Assembly: GCF_002846205.1 (NCBI RefSeq)
Contig: NZ_PHKV01000013.1
Span: 17,473 to 81,472 of the forward strand
Length of the DNA stretch: 64,000 nt
Reading direction: 5' to 3'
Source: Xanthomonas prunicola
Lineage (GTDB): Bacteria; Pseudomonadota; Gammaproteobacteria; Xanthomonadales; Xanthomonadaceae
In this document: positions 8,725-18,853 of the stretch, in pieces
How the letters are laid out: each line of letters begins with the position of its first letter
How positions within the stretch are numbered: position 1 is the first letter of the stretch
Notes under the pieces: model-generated
Seen by the model: the letters and a program-made list of their open reading frames with translations, nothing else
The model's database searches: none
Told to the model about the DNA's origin: nothing
Position numbers and translations under genes: made by a program

Positions 8725-8975
8725 CTGCGCGCGCAGAGCAGCCGACAACACGAGTACGCAGCCACTAGGCGGGCGCGGCGTGACTCGGCGCGGCATCATC
8801 ACCTTTACGCTGCAGGTGCTGCGCGCTGTCCGCATCCAACTGGCGACCGCCTGCGAGGTTCTGGTGGCCGTTCGTTGTGTTTAGCGCGCGGACGTGTCGC
8901 TGCAAGCGCTGCAAAGCGTACGCCCGGTGCGGCGCCGCATTGTCTGGACACCACGTCCAACGACAACCACTGAGA

Positions 8976-9003
8976 GACACTGCCGCCCGAAGGCGGCAGT
9001 GTC
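8976..9003 (-). terminator. Stem-loop terminator of the PQQ dehydrogenase gene
   Basis: Perfect 12-bp stem (GACACTGCCGCC with its complement) closing a four-base loop. Read on the minus strand the loop is C(UUCG)G, the very stable tetraloop. It lies 44 bp beyond the stop of the leftward PQQ-type gene. No clear U-run follows, so it may also serve as an mRNA 3'-end protector. Confidence 0.7.
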
Positions 9004-9046
9004 GTGTTTCGGACAGGACACCTAATTGCCGTCCTGCGGATCCTGC

Positions 9047-10777
9047 TTACTTGGCTGCTGCGTTGTCCGGTACGAACTTGATCAGCTGATTGCTGGTCGC
9101 GGCGGTACCGAAGTTGAAGCGGCCGTAGCCGTCGCCCCAATACAGCGCGCCGTTTGCGATCGCCGGCGAACTGATCACCGAGCCGCTGGCGTTGTAGTTC
9201 CACACGGTGGCGCCGGTGTCGGCGTCCAGTGCGACCATATTGCCCGCCATCGAGCCGGCATACAGCAGGTTCGGCGAGACCGTCAGCGAGCCCTGGCCGC
9301 CCGCCGGCACGGTCGGATTCACCGGGTTGATGCCGGGCACCTTGACCTGCCACTTGATCTTGCCGGTTGCCGCGTCCAGCGCGGCCCACGAGCCGCCGTT
9401 ATGGGTCTGGACGTTCGCCGGCCCCAATGTGTAGGTGGCGTTGGAGTTGTTGTTGATGGCCACGTAGACCTGCGACTTGTACGGGTCGAACGCGGTACCC
9501 CATTCCACACCGCCGGTGGTGCCGCCGGGGCCGACCTGCGTCGACCACACCTTGGCGCCGGTCTTGGCGTCGAAGGCCCAGTAGATGCCGCTCTTCTGAC
9601 CGGCACCGACCAACTGCTGCAACTTGCCGTTGTGCGGCACGGCAAACAGCTGCACGCCGGCACCGCCGAAGTCGTAATCCGGACCGGTCAGGTTGGTTGC
9701 CTGCGTATTCGGGCACAGGCCGTTGGTGGGTGCGACGATGCAGGACAGGTTCCAGGCATCGTACCCCTGCGCACGGTTGGCCCAGACCAGCTTGCCGGTA
9801 TCCAGATTCAACGAAATCACCGAATCGACGTAGTTGTCCGGCGCCATGCAGTTGAGTTCATCCTGCACCGTGAGTTCACTGCCGCGGTAGGAGCGCGCAT
9901 TGGAGATGCAGTTACCCACGCCCTGCGGAATGTTGTAGTTGTTGCCGGTACCGAAATACAGGCGACGGTTGATCGGGTCGATGGCCACCTGGCCCCATAC
10001 CGACGCGCCGGTGTAGCCCTCGGGCACGTTGTAGAACTGCCACACCTTCTTGCCGGTGTTCAGATCCACCGCCACCACGCTGCCGCGGAAGCTGAAGGTG
10101 TGGTTGGCCGCCAGGTTGCCCCAGTCGCCGGACGACACGCCGACGTAGATGCGGTTGCCGTAGATGACCGGCGAGGAGGTGATGCGCGCCTGCGGATTGG
10201 CTTCCACCGTGGTCTTCCACAACAGCTTGCCGGTCTTCTTGTCCAGCGCCAGCAAGGTGCCTGCGACCTGGTCGCCAACGATGATGCTCCTGGCACTGAT
10301 GGCCGGCGTGTTGCGCGTCACCGAGTTGGCGTTGCCGGTGTAATCGGACAGCTTGGCTTGCCAGTTCGGCTTTCCGGTTTGCGTGTCCACGCTATACAGC
10401 GTGCCGCCCCAGTCGGGCACATACAAGGTGCCGCCTTCGACGCTGGGCGTGGCCGAAATATCGCCGGTGGTGGTCAGGGTCCACGCCGGCTTGAGGGTCT
10501 TGGCCGTGGTGCGATTGATCTTCCACTCGCCCGGTGCGAAACGCCAATTCAAGTAGCCGCCACCGGCGGTGGTCCAGTTGCTGGGGCTGGCGAAGGGAAG
10601 GTCTTGACCGAAGCTGCGCCAGACCTGGCCGGAGCGTGCGAATGCCTCGGTATCCAGGGACGATACCGGCTGTTGTGCGGTGGTGGCACCAGACTGAGCG
10701 ACAGCCACGGCACTGACGAGCAAGCAAGGAACGAGCGTCAAACTGCGGAACCGCAAACGGCGTTTGGGATTGGTCAT
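9047..10777 (-). CDS. Exported PQQ-dependent dehydrogenase-like beta-propeller protein, no haem domain
   Basis: 576 aa from ATG 10777, with AGGA at the right distance. A signal peptide (RSLTLVPCLLVSAVAVAQS) sends it to the periplasm. The mature part is built of propeller repeats with the Trp-docking pattern of quinoproteins: GKLLWKT, GKKVWQF, GKLVWAN, GAKVWST, GKIKWQV and GATVWNY, spread over residues 150-540. No CxxCH is present, so it lacks the cytochrome domain of quinohaemoproteins and would pass electrons to a separate carrier. Length and repeats resemble bacterial PQQ alcohol or polyvinyl-alcohol dehydrogenases; the substrate cannot be read from the sequence. It is monocistronic, with a terminator behind it and a 15-bp palindrome about 190 bp ahead. 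Confidence 0.75.
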   Translation of the reverse strand: MTNPKRRLRFRSLTLVPCLLVSAVAVAQSGATTAQQPVSSLDTEAFARSGQVWRSFGQDLPFASPSNWTTAGGGYLNWRFAPGEWKINRTTAKTLKPAWTLTTTGDISATPSVEGGTLYVPDWGGTLYSVDTQTGKPNWQAKLSDYTGNANSVTRNTPAISARSIIVGDQVAGTLLALDKKTGKLLWKTTVEANPQARITSSPVIYGNRIYVGVSSGDWGNLAANHTFSFRGSVVAVDLNTGKKVWQFYNVPEGYTGASVWGQVAIDPINRRLYFGTGNNYNIPQGVGNCISNARSYRGSELTVQDELNCMAPDNYVDSVISLNLDTGKLVWANRAQGYDAWNLSCIVAPTNGLCPNTQATNLTGPDYDFGGAGVQLFAVPHNGKLQQLVGAGQKSGIYWAFDAKTGAKVWSTQVGPGGTTGGVEWGTAFDPYKSQVYVAINNNSNATYTLGPANVQTHNGGSWAALDAATGKIKWQVKVPGINPVNPTVPAGGQGSLTVSPNLLYAGSMAGNMVALDADTGATVWNYNASGSVISSPAIANGALYWGDGYGRFNFGTAATSNQLIKFVPDNAAAK

Positions 10778-10962
10778 CACGGCATGTCCTAGATAGAAGG
10801 AAGCGTTGGATCCCCCCGGATCTGCTGACCGAACGATGGACGATTGAAGCGACCGCGCAACACCTGCGCGGCGCTGCATTCACAAAGCGGTCGGGTCCGT
10901 TTGCATCTGGTACGACCAGCTTGAAAAATTTGCGTTCAATGGGTTCGTTATTCGCACAAATC

Positions 10963-10977
10963 GTGATGATTCATCAC
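10963..10977. promoter_or_regulatory. 15-bp perfect palindrome upstream of the PQQ dehydrogenase gene
   Basis: GTGATGATTCATCAC is a perfect palindrome around a central base in an AT-rich stretch 186 bp upstream of the start codon at 10777. Its position and symmetry fit a repressor or activator site; no regulator can be named. Confidence 0.4.
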
Positions 10978-11580
10978 TATCTTGCGCGGTCTCGATAGAA
11001 AAAATGATTGATGCGCGTTCGTTGAATGTGTGCGGATGGCAATGGTTTGCAAGAAGTAACCTGGAAATGTCGCGCAACCTTGTGTGGTGGCTTTCTGCTG
11101 GTTGAGAACGCGATGGAAGAGGGTGCGACAACAGCCTGGTGCGCGATGTGGGCATCGGAGCCGATACTCGCAGCACCTTGTGGCGAATGGACGTTCGCGC
11201 TGAGCGCTGCGGCTGATTATGCGGTGCGGTACTCATGGCGCGGCGTGCGGATGCCGGCGGGCGTGGCCTGTGCCCTCATCCGCCCGGGGGCACTTCTCCC
11301 GTGGGGAGCACGCAGTGGCGCTACGAAGTCGCTTGGCCGCTTAGTTGCCGGCCGCAGAATGCGGCTGCATGGATCCGCGTTGGCTGCGACGAAGCCAGCG
11401 CGACAGCACGTACCAGGCCGCGTTGCACCGTGCGCCCTGTCTGTGTGCAGTGCCATGACGATGCGCGAGACGTTATCGATCTGATGTATCGCCGATCTCG
11501 ACGCAGCAGCATCGTGACGCACAACGCACACGCACTAGGCGGCGATCACCGCATGCCTCGTGCAAATCCTCTGGGCCGAC
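10978..11580. other. Non-coding stretch with a degenerate xanthomonad hairpin repeat
   Basis: No convincing gene. The part to about 11070 is AT-rich promoter-like DNA. Around 11275-11313 a worn copy of the 'CCTCATCCGCCC...CTTCTCCCG' intergenic repeat found elsewhere in this window can be read. Frames in 11026-11765 have no codon bias or recognisable protein. Confidence 0.5.
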
Positions 11581-12165
11581 TCACACGCGCTCGGACGCGC
11601 GTGAAGCGTGTTGCAGTGCAGCGGGATCGGTCGCTGCGAGCTGGCCGATCGCATCCTGCACCACGGCAGCGACGTTGGCATCTACATCCACCGACACGAC
11701 GTCTGCTTCGTCTAGCGGCAGTTCCAGTGTCTGTATCTGGCTGTCGAGCAACGTGGGAGGCATGAAGTGGCCGGCGCGGGCGCTCAAGCGGGCGGCGATC
11801 ACGTGCGGGGCCGCATGCAGAAATACGAAGCGCATCGGTACGCCGCTGTTGCGCAGCAATTGGCGATGTGCGCTGCGCAAACCGGAGAAGGCCAGTACCA
11901 CCGATTCGCCAGCCTGTACGCAATCGCGCAGCGTCGCCGATAGCAGTTCCACCCACGGTAGCCGCATCGCGTCGGTGAGCGGTTGGCCGGCTGCCATCTG
12001 CGCGCGTGCGGCCACGCTGTGATAGTCGTCGGCATCCAGAAAACGGAAGCCGTAATGCGCTGCAAGTGCCTGCGCAATGGTGGTCTTGCCGCTGCCCGAC
12101 ACGCCCATCACCACGATGGCAAGCGGCGAAGCGGACGCGGGCGTGGCGAGTGTGGCGGTGTCCAT
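11581..12165 (-). CDS. gntK: Gluconokinase
   Basis: 194-aa GntK-type kinase that phosphorylates D-gluconate to 6-phosphogluconate with ATP. The P-loop GVSGSGKT is at residues 21-28, followed by FLDADDYH, which binds the sugar acid, and RSAHRQLLR in the adenine region. Length is usual for short gluconokinases. ATG 12165 is chosen; GTG 12168 lies just before it. The gene is divergent from a GPH symporter and a GH94 phosphorylase, and this fits: cellobionate phosphorolysis releases gluconate, which this enzyme would feed into the Entner-Doudoroff or pentose phosphate routes. Confidence 0.93.
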   Translation of the reverse strand: MDTATLATPASASPLAIVVMGVSGSGKTTIAQALAAHYGFRFLDADDYHSVAARAQMAAGQPLTDAMRLPWVELLSATLRDCVQAGESVVLAFSGLRSAHRQLLRNSGVPMRFVFLHAAPHVIAARLSARAGHFMPPTLLDSQIQTLELPLDEADVVSVDVDANVAAVVQDAIGQLAATDPAALQHASRASERV

Positions 12166-12322
12166 CACGTCAGGTTATATCTCTGGATCGATTCGGCATT
12201 GGAGTGGATTTCACGTTGGCGGCGGCCGACGCGTGGTGTAGCGTCGGCGCTCCTCGCCAGGTGCGCGGGCACCCAGCGTAACGGCGTGCCCGGCCGGGTA
12301 CAACGCGTTTGAAGGTGTGTCG

Positions 12323-13705
12323 ATGACGTCATCGCCCGCAACGTCTCCTGCATCGGCGCGCCTGCGCTGGCGCGAAAAGCTGGGCTATGGCGCCGGCGAT
12401 CTGGGTCTGAATCTGTACTGGGCCAACATCTCTGCGTTCTTGCTGATCTTCTATACCGACACCATGCATCTGCCGGCTGCTGCCGTCGGCACGATGATTC
12501 TGTTGACCAAGATCGCCGATGCGATCGCCGACCCGGCGATGGGCGCGCTGGCCGACCGCACCCGTAGCCGGCTCGGCAAGTTCAGACCGTATCTGCTGTG
12601 GGGCGCGCTGCCGATGGCGGCCACCGGTGTGCTTGCCTACACCACGCCGGATCTGGATCAACACGGGCGCATGTGGTGGGCCACGATCACCTTCCTGGTG
12701 ATGATGCTGGCGTACACGGTGGTGAGCATTCCGTATTCGGCGTTGTCCGGCGTGATCACCGCCGACAGCCAGCAACGCACCGGTCTGATCAGCCTGCGCT
12801 TCATCGGTGCGTTTGCAGGCACGACCTTGGTCAATTACTTCACGATGGATTTGGTGCACTGGCTCGGCGACGGCAACGACGCGCTCGGATGGCAGCGCAC
12901 GATGATGCTGTACGGCGCGCTGGCGATGCTGTTGTTCGTCACCGTGGCATTGGCCACGCGCGAGCGCGTGCAACCGCCGCCGCAGCAACACACGCCGATC
13001 CGGCGTGACATCGCCGATCTGTTGCAGAACAGGCCGTGGTGCGTGCTGTTCGTACTGTCGTTGATCATCATGATCACGATCACCATGCGCGGCGGTGCGG
13101 GTGTGTACTACCTCAAGTACTACGTGCAACGCCCGGATCTGGTCGGCTTGTTTTTGGGCAGTTATTCGGTGGCCTTGGGCGTGGGTGCGGCGATCACGCC
13201 GATGCTGACGCGGCGCTGGGACAAGCGCCAGCTGATGTGCGGGCTGATGGTGCTCGTCGGCCTGCTCAGCTGTGCGATGTTCTTCGTGCCTGCTGATGCA
13301 GTGTGGGCGGTATTTGCCTTGAACATGCTGATCGGCCTGGCGCTGGGGCCGAAATCGCCGTTGGCGTTTTCGATGTATGCCGACAGCGCCGACTACACCG
13401 AATGGCGCACCGGCCGCCGTGCCACCGCGATGACGTTTGCGGCCGCGACGTTCTCGCAAAAGCTCGGTGGCGCGTTGGCCTCGGCCGGCATCGCCTGGGT
13501 ACTGGCCGCAATGGGCTATGTCGCCAACACTGCGCAGTCCACCGGGTCGTTGACCGGCATCGTGCTGCTGCTGACGGTGATTCCTGGTGCGGTCGCGCTG
13601 CTGGCTGCCTGGACCATGCGTTTCTATCCGCTGGACGACGGCTTGTTGAACCGCATCCAGCATGAACTGGCCGCGCGCAAGCGCGATGAACCGGAGCACT
13701 CTTGA
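12323..13705 (+). CDS. GPH-family sugar:cation symporter (MelB-like), probable cellobionate importer
   Basis: 460-aa inner-membrane transporter with about 12 helices. The N-terminal [13 protein letters not shown] and [17 protein letters not shown] signatures, and [23 protein letters not shown] late in the chain, are hallmarks of the glycoside-pentoside-hexuronide:cation symporters. ATG 12323 is used because GAAGG lies eight bases before it; a GTG sits six bases earlier. The stop overlaps the next gene, a GH94 phosphorylase, so the two are co-translated. The neighbouring gluconokinase suggests the substrate is cellobionic acid or a similar glucosyl-gluconate. That substrate is inferred from context only. 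Confidence 0.88.
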   Translation: MTSSPATSPASARLRWREKLGYGAGDLGLNLYWANISAFLLIFYTDTMHLPAAAVGTMILLTKIADAIADPAMGALADRTRSRLGKFRPYLLWGALPMAATGVLAYTTPDLDQHGRMWWATITFLVMMLAYTVVSIPYSALSGVITADSQQRTGLISLRFIGAFAGTTLVNYFTMDLVHWLGDGNDALGWQRTMMLYGALAMLLFVTVALATRERVQPPPQQHTPIRRDIADLLQNRPWCVLFVLSLIIMITITMRGGAGVYYLKYYVQRPDLVGLFLGSYSVALGVGAAITPMLTRRWDKRQLMCGLMVLVGLLSCAMFFVPADAVWAVFALNMLIGLALGPKSPLAFSMYADSADYTEWRTGRRATAMTFAAATFSQKLGGALASAGIAWVLAAMGYVANTAQSTGSLTGIVLLLTVIPGAVALLAAWTMRFYPLDDGLLNRIQHELAARKRDEPEHS

Positions 13706-16107
13706 CCGTGTCTGCAACCCCCACTGTTACGTCCGATGCGCTGTCCAGTCTGATGGCGCCCAGCGCCGATGGTGCGCGCTACGCGCTCTATAGCCCCACC
13801 GCAATGCCCAATGCCGGCGGCTTTTTGTGGAACCGCCGCATGATGCTGCAGCTGACCTGCCGCGGCTATGCCACGGGCCAGTTCATGCAGCCGGAGCCAT
13901 CGAAATACGCGCATGCGCCGATGCTGGAAGCGCGCAATTTCATGATGCCGGAGCAGCCGTACTACGCGCATCATCCCGGGCGTTTTTTCTACTTGAAGGA
14001 TGAAGTCACCGGCGCGTTGTACTCGGTGCCGCACGAACCGGTGCGGGCGAAGCCGCAGGCGTTCGAGTTCTCTGCCGGCAAGCACGATGTGCGCTGGCGG
14101 GTGCGTCACGACGACATCGTGGTGGACTTGTGCGTGTCCCTTCCCACCGACGATGCGGTGGAGCTGTGGGAATGCCGTGTGCACAACGTCTCCGGGCGTG
14201 CGCGCAGGTTGAGCCTGTATGCCTATTTCCCGGTCGGCTACATGTCGTGGATGCATCAATGCGGCGGCTACGCGCCGGCATTGGGCGGCATCGTCTGCCG
14301 TAGTGTGGCGCCGTATCAGAAGGTGGACGATTACTTCCGCCAGCGCGATTTCAAGGACTGCACGTTTCTGCTGCACGAGCAGACGCCGGTGGCCTGGGAC
14401 GCGCAGCAGATGGCGTTCGAAGGCGAGGGTGGTCTGCATGCGCCATCGGCCGTGCAGGCCGAGCAACTGGGCAACCACGCGGCGCATTACGAAACGCCCG
14501 CCGCAGCCTTGCAATACCGGCTGACGCTGGACGCCGATGCGGCCAGCGTGTATCGCTTCGCATTCGGGCCGGCCAAGGACGATGCCGAAATCGCCGCGCT
14601 GCGCGCGCGCTATGTGTCGGAAGCCGGCTTCGCACAAGCGGCGCGTGAGTATGCAGACTATCTGCAGGCCGGCCGTGGATGCATCCAGATCGCCACGCCC
14701 GACGCGGCGCTGGACAATCTGGTCAACCACTGGTTGCCACGTCAGGTGTTTTATCACGGCGACGTCAATCGTCTGACCACCGATCCGCAGACGCGTAACT
14801 ATCTGCAAGACCATATGGGCATGGCCTATCTGCAGCCGTCCACCGCACGCGCGGCGTTGTTGCATGCCTTGTCGCAGCAGGAACCCAGCGGCGCGATGCC
14901 GGACGGCATTCTGTTGGTGGAAGGCGCCGAGCTGAAATACATCAACCAGGTACCGCATACCGACCACTGCGTGTGGTTGCCGATCTTCCTGAGCGCATAT
15001 CTGGCCGAAACCGGCGATACCAGCGTCCTGGATGCGATCGTGGAGACCCACGACGGGCAGCGCCTGCGTGTGGCCGAACGGCTGGATGCGGCGATGCAGT
15101 GGCTGCTGGATGCGCGCGATGCACGCGGTTTGAGTTTCATCGCACAGGGCGATTGGTGCGATCCGATGAACATGGTCGGCTGGCGCGGCAAGGGCGTGTC
15201 CGGCTGGCTCACCGTCGCCACCGCGTATGCGCTGCGATTGTGGTCGGAGATCTGCACCGCGCAGGGCCGCAGCGCACAGGCGCAGACATTTGGCGAGGCG
15301 GTTGCCACGATCAACGCCGATGCCAACCGTGAGCTGTGGGATGGGGGCTGGTATGCGCGCGGTATCACCGATGACGGTGTGCGCTTCGGCATCGCCGAGG
15401 ATGTGGAGGGGCGCATCTATCTCAATCCGCAGAGTTTCGCGCTGCTGGCCGGTACCGCCAATGCGGAGCAACGTGCGGCGCTGCTGGAGGCGGTGCGCGA
15501 GCAGCTGCACACGCCGTATGGCCCCGTGATGCTGGCGCCGGCGTACACGCACATGCGCGACGACGTGGGCCGGCTGACGCAGAAGTGGCCGGGTGCGGCG
15601 GAAAACGGTGCGGTCTACAACCACGCGGCGGCATTCTATTTGTACAGTCTGTACCAAATCGGCGAGGCCGACCGCGCCTGGGACATCCTGCGCGCGCTCC
15701 TGCCAGGGCCGACCCGCGAGGATGTGTTGCAACGCGGCCATCTGCCGGTGTCGTTACCCAACTACTACCGTGGCGCATGGCATCAGTACCCGCGCACGGC
15801 TGGGCGCTCGAGCCAATTGTTCAACACCGGCACGGTGGCGTGGGTGTATCGCTGCGTGCTGGAAGGTTTGTTCGGCTTGGTCGGCCAGGGCGATGCGCTG
15901 GCGATTCGTCCGCAGCTGCCATCGCACTGGCCGCACGCGCGTGCGACGCGTCAGTTCCGTGGCGCGAACGTTGACGTCACGCTGACGCGCGAGCCGGGCC
16001 GCACTGCGATGGAAGTGCTGGTGGATGGCGAGGTCTGCCCGGATCAGCGCATTGGCAACATCGTCAGTGGGCAGGTGTATCGGGTCGAGGTACGGCTGCC
16101 GGGGTAA
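13702..16107 (+). CDS. GH94 phosphorylase, probable cellobionic acid phosphorylase
   Basis: 801 aa, the length of GH94 disaccharide phosphorylases. Features visible: the N-terminal beta-sandwich ([19 protein letters not shown]), and the (alpha/alpha)6 barrel with [12 protein letters not shown] (about 483-494), which holds the general-acid aspartate, and [21 protein letters not shown]. The enzyme splits cellobionate with phosphate into glucose 1-phosphate and gluconate. An X. campestris member of this family has been described as a cellobionic acid phosphorylase, and the gluconokinase across the promoter supports the same substrate. TTG 13702 overlaps the symporter stop and has GGAG six bases ahead; GTG 13708 is the alternative start. 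No signal peptide, so it is cytoplasmic. Confidence 0.88.
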   Translation: MTVSATPTVTSDALSSLMAPSADGARYALYSPTAMPNAGGFLWNRRMMLQLTCRGYATGQFMQPEPSKYAHAPMLEARNFMMPEQPYYAHHPGRFFYLKDEVTGALYSVPHEPVRAKPQAFEFSAGKHDVRWRVRHDDIVVDLCVSLPTDDAVELWECRVHNVSGRARRLSLYAYFPVGYMSWMHQCGGYAPALGGIVCRSVAPYQKVDDYFRQRDFKDCTFLLHEQTPVAWDAQQMAFEGEGGLHAPSAVQAEQLGNHAAHYETPAAALQYRLTLDADAASVYRFAFGPAKDDAEIAALRARYVSEAGFAQAAREYADYLQAGRGCIQIATPDAALDNLVNHWLPRQVFYHGDVNRLTTDPQTRNYLQDHMGMAYLQPSTARAALLHALSQQEPSGAMPDGILLVEGAELKYINQVPHTDHCVWLPIFLSAYLAETGDTSVLDAIVETHDGQRLRVAERLDAAMQWLLDARDARGLSFIAQGDWCDPMNMVGWRGKGVSGWLTVATAYALRLWSEICTAQGRSAQAQTFGEAVATINADANRELWDGGWYARGITDDGVRFGIAEDVEGRIYLNPQSFALLAGTANAEQRAALLEAVREQLHTPYGPVMLAPAYTHMRDDVGRLTQKWPGAAENGAVYNHAAAFYLYSLYQIGEADRAWDILRALLPGPTREDVLQRGHLPVSLPNYYRGAWHQYPRTAGRSSQLFNTGTVAWVYRCVLEGLFGLVGQGDALAIRPQLPSHWPHARATRQFRGANVDVTLTREPGRTAMEVLVDGEVCPDQRIGNIVSGQVYRVEVRLPG

Positions 16108-16210
16108 GCGCCGGCTTGGGCCTGTGTGACGGCAAGGTGCTTCGCGGCGTGACCCATGCTCGCGAAGACGTGGCAGGAAGCGTCCTGGAGGGCCTCCAGC
16201 TGGCCTGGCG

Positions 16211-18853
16211 TCAGCGTGTCGGCGCCGGCCCCAGATAGGACGCAGGCACCGGCACGGTGCTCAGCACGAGCTTCTCCAGGACCAGGTTGTCGTCGATCCT
16301 GAGGACCTTGATCGTGTGCCGCCCCTTTTCCAGCGCGCCCATCTGTGCCGACAGGAACACCGCGTTGTTCTGCACCGCCGTTGCCCAGGCTTTTTCAGCA
16401 GGCGTGTTCTGTGCCCCGCCGGTCGGTTGCAGGTCCGAGCTAACCGTGGTCACCGGACCATCGTCGATCGACACGCCGAGCCGGAGCGGCCCGCGCTTGG
16501 ACGTCTCCAGCGTGGGCGCAAGATACAGGCCGAGCGTGGCCATTCCCGGCGTTGAGACAACCACGTCGTACTCCACTGCAACACGGTCCTCGGCCGCGGT
16601 GGCGGGCTGCCCCTGCGGCAACGCGACCACGGCACCTTGCGTGCGTCCCAGCGCGGCAATCGCGGTCCACTGCAGCCCCTTGTTGGGGGTGACCCGCGAG
16701 AACATGGGCGCTTCGATCGAGATCACCCCCGGCGTTTGCGGTGCAGGCGGTGCGAATGCGATAGAGCGGGCGATCCGGTCGGGCGGCGTGTCGCCGCCAA
16801 CACGGCTGATCGATGGCATCGACTGCTGAGTCGGGTCATTCCAGATCACATAACTCATGTGGACCTGATTCATCATGCCGTCCCATTTGCCACCGTTGAT
16901 CGTGTGGTAGCGCTGCGTCAGGGCCTGATCGCGCTGAAACGTGGTTGCGACCCTATCGGCGAAGTAGTTCGCACGTGCATCGTTGCGTGCCGCAAGGCGC
17001 TTGTTCCACGCCGCCGCGTAGTAGAGCTGGTAGAGATTGGAAACTGCAGCGATCGGGTATTCGATCAGCTGAAAGTAGGCATCGTGCTGGTCGGCTGGCA
17101 AGCCCGCCTTGACATCAAGCATGCGCTGCTCGAGCGCCTGCCATTCGCTCACCATCGCCCCGAACTCGCCGCCGTCCAGCTTGGCAGGCGTACCCTCACC
17201 GAGTGCGAACGTATCCTGGTCGATCAGCTCCGGTTTCCTGCGTGCAACCAGGGTGCTGTAGCGGGTGATCAGCTCACCGATGCGTGCGGCGGGCGCAGCG
17301 CCGAACGCTGCCTGTGCCCATTGCTGCGGATACGCCGCAAGTGCTGCGGGCGTCATCGCCTCCGGGTTCCAGGCCATCTTCAGGAAAAAACTCAGTGGAT
17401 ATTCCATCGGTTTGATATCGCCGACGTTGACCACCCAGAGCTGCCGCGCGCCGCGCTGGTAGGCCAGATCCATCTGTTGCCAGATTTTTTCGATCTGATT
17501 GGTGTTGATCCATTTGTAGTTGCGCGGCACCCCGACATAATCGAAGTGGTAGTACACGCCATAACCGCCGGCGCGTTGCAGATCAGTGACCGGAAGGCGT
17601 CGAATCTGTCCCCAGTTGTCGTCGGAAAACAGCAGGGTGACATCGTCGGGAACCTGCATGCCGTGGTCGTAGTAGTCCTGCACTTCCTTGTAGAGCGCCC
17701 ACACCTGTGGCGTCTGCGTGGCCGGTGCCGCGGTGACCTCGGCGATGATGGCGCGCTGGTCCGCGACGATCTTTTCCAGCAACTGGCTGGCCGTGCTTTC
17801 GGCCATTGGTTCGTCGCCATCGCCGCGCATGCCGACGGTGACCAGGCTGTCGTAGCGTTGGCCACCGCCCTTGGACATCATTCGCGCGATGCCACCCTTC
17901 CAGAAGGCACGCAGATTGGCGGCATTGCTGTTGTAGTCCCAGGCACCACCGCTGTTGGGGATACTCTTGAGATGCCATTCCTTTTGCGCGCGCATCATCG
18001 GCTCGTGATGGGAGGTGCCCATGACGATGCCCATCTGATCGGCCAGCACCATGTTGTCGGGATCATCGACATTGAAGGCCTTGCCCCACATCGCCGGCCA
18101 CAGGTAGTTGGCCTTCATGCGAAGGCCCAGTTCGAAGACATGCGCATACATCTTCGAATTGACGCCGCCGAATTTCTTCATGGCCCAGCCCTTCAAGGCA
18201 GGGTCTTCGTCGTTGATGAAGAATCCGCGGTAGCGCACCTTCGGCGCATCGGACACGCTGCCGCGGGTAATGAACAGGTTGGAGCGATGCGCCGTTGCGA
18301 CGTCGGCAAACCAGTACCAGGGCGACACGCCGATCTTCTCTGAAACATCGTAGGTGCCGAATACCGCACCACGGCGATCGGCACCGACGATGACAAGCGC
18401 GCGATCGATCTGCGCAGTGGGGTGCTCGACCACAATCTGTGTGTACGCCTCCCAGCGCTGCAGTAACGCGCGTTTGTCGATTTTTCCGCTGGCAATGAGT
18501 GTGTCGATGATCGGGCTCTGGCCGAGCGTGCCAACGATCACGGCCGTTCCGCGGACGGCAGCCAGCGCGGTGGTCACGCCACTGTTGCGGCCGGCGACGC
18601 GTTGCAGGTCGGCTGCGAAATTAGCGGCGACCGAGCGCACGGCAGGATCGGCCGATGCATCGACCACGACCGTGGCCGGTACCTCCGAGTGGATGAGCGC
18701 AACTGCGCCGGCACTGTCGCGTTCGCACACCGACACCGGCGTGTTGCAGGCCCAGACACCGTCGGCGGCGAAAAGGCCGACCGCGGTGATCAGCAGGGAT
18801 CGCACGCGCGACGGTGCAATTGACGAGGTCTGTGTGCTTGCCGGAACGGACAT
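16211..18853 (-). CDS. GH115 xylan alpha-1,2-glucuronidase
   Basis: 880-aa exported enzyme from ATG 18853, with GGAGAG before it and a signal peptide near SLLITAVGLFAADGVWA. GH115 enzymes remove 4-O-methylglucuronic acid from internal or terminal xylose units of glucuronoxylan. Recognisable blocks are VVVDASADPAVRSVAANFA, KVRYRGFFINDEDPALKGWA, GLRMKANYLWPAMWGKAF and GIVMGTSHHEPMMRAQKEW, then VTLLFSDDNWGQIRRLP and the C-terminal beta-sandwich. It is transcribed towards the cellobionate genes. A xyl-box-like operator lies about 310 bp upstream, so induction with the xylan-utilisation system is likely. A frame runs 46 codons further upstream, but the signal peptide marks the chosen start. Confidence 0.92.
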   Translation of the reverse strand: MSVPASTQTSSIAPSRVRSLLITAVGLFAADGVWACNTPVSVCERDSAGAVALIHSEVPATVVVDASADPAVRSVAANFAADLQRVAGRNSGVTTALAAVRGTAVIVGTLGQSPIIDTLIASGKIDKRALLQRWEAYTQIVVEHPTAQIDRALVIVGADRRGAVFGTYDVSEKIGVSPWYWFADVATAHRSNLFITRGSVSDAPKVRYRGFFINDEDPALKGWAMKKFGGVNSKMYAHVFELGLRMKANYLWPAMWGKAFNVDDPDNMVLADQMGIVMGTSHHEPMMRAQKEWHLKSIPNSGGAWDYNSNAANLRAFWKGGIARMMSKGGGQRYDSLVTVGMRGDGDEPMAESTASQLLEKIVADQRAIIAEVTAAPATQTPQVWALYKEVQDYYDHGMQVPDDVTLLFSDDNWGQIRRLPVTDLQRAGGYGVYYHFDYVGVPRNYKWINTNQIEKIWQQMDLAYQRGARQLWVVNVGDIKPMEYPLSFFLKMAWNPEAMTPAALAAYPQQWAQAAFGAAPAARIGELITRYSTLVARRKPELIDQDTFALGEGTPAKLDGGEFGAMVSEWQALEQRMLDVKAGLPADQHDAYFQLIEYPIAAVSNLYQLYYAAAWNKRLAARNDARANYFADRVATTFQRDQALTQRYHTINGGKWDGMMNQVHMSYVIWNDPTQQSMPSISRVGGDTPPDRIARSIAFAPPAPQTPGVISIEAPMFSRVTPNKGLQWTAIAALGRTQGAVVALPQGQPATAAEDRVAVEYDVVVSTPGMATLGLYLAPTLETSKRGPLRLGVSIDDGPVTTVSSDLQPTGGAQNTPAEKAWATAVQNNAVFLSAQMGALEKGRHTIKVLRIDDNLVLEKLVLSTVPVPASYLGPAPTR

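Noticed and set aside
11026..11765. Overlapping frames between the PQQ gene and gluconokinase
   Set aside because: No codon bias or domain; they run through repeat debris.
13624..15741. Long minus-strand frame opposite the GH94 gene
   Set aside because: Shadow frame; the sense strand gives a complete GH94 protein.
16637..18343. Long plus-strand frame opposite the GH115 gene
   Set aside because: Shadow frame without family motifs.
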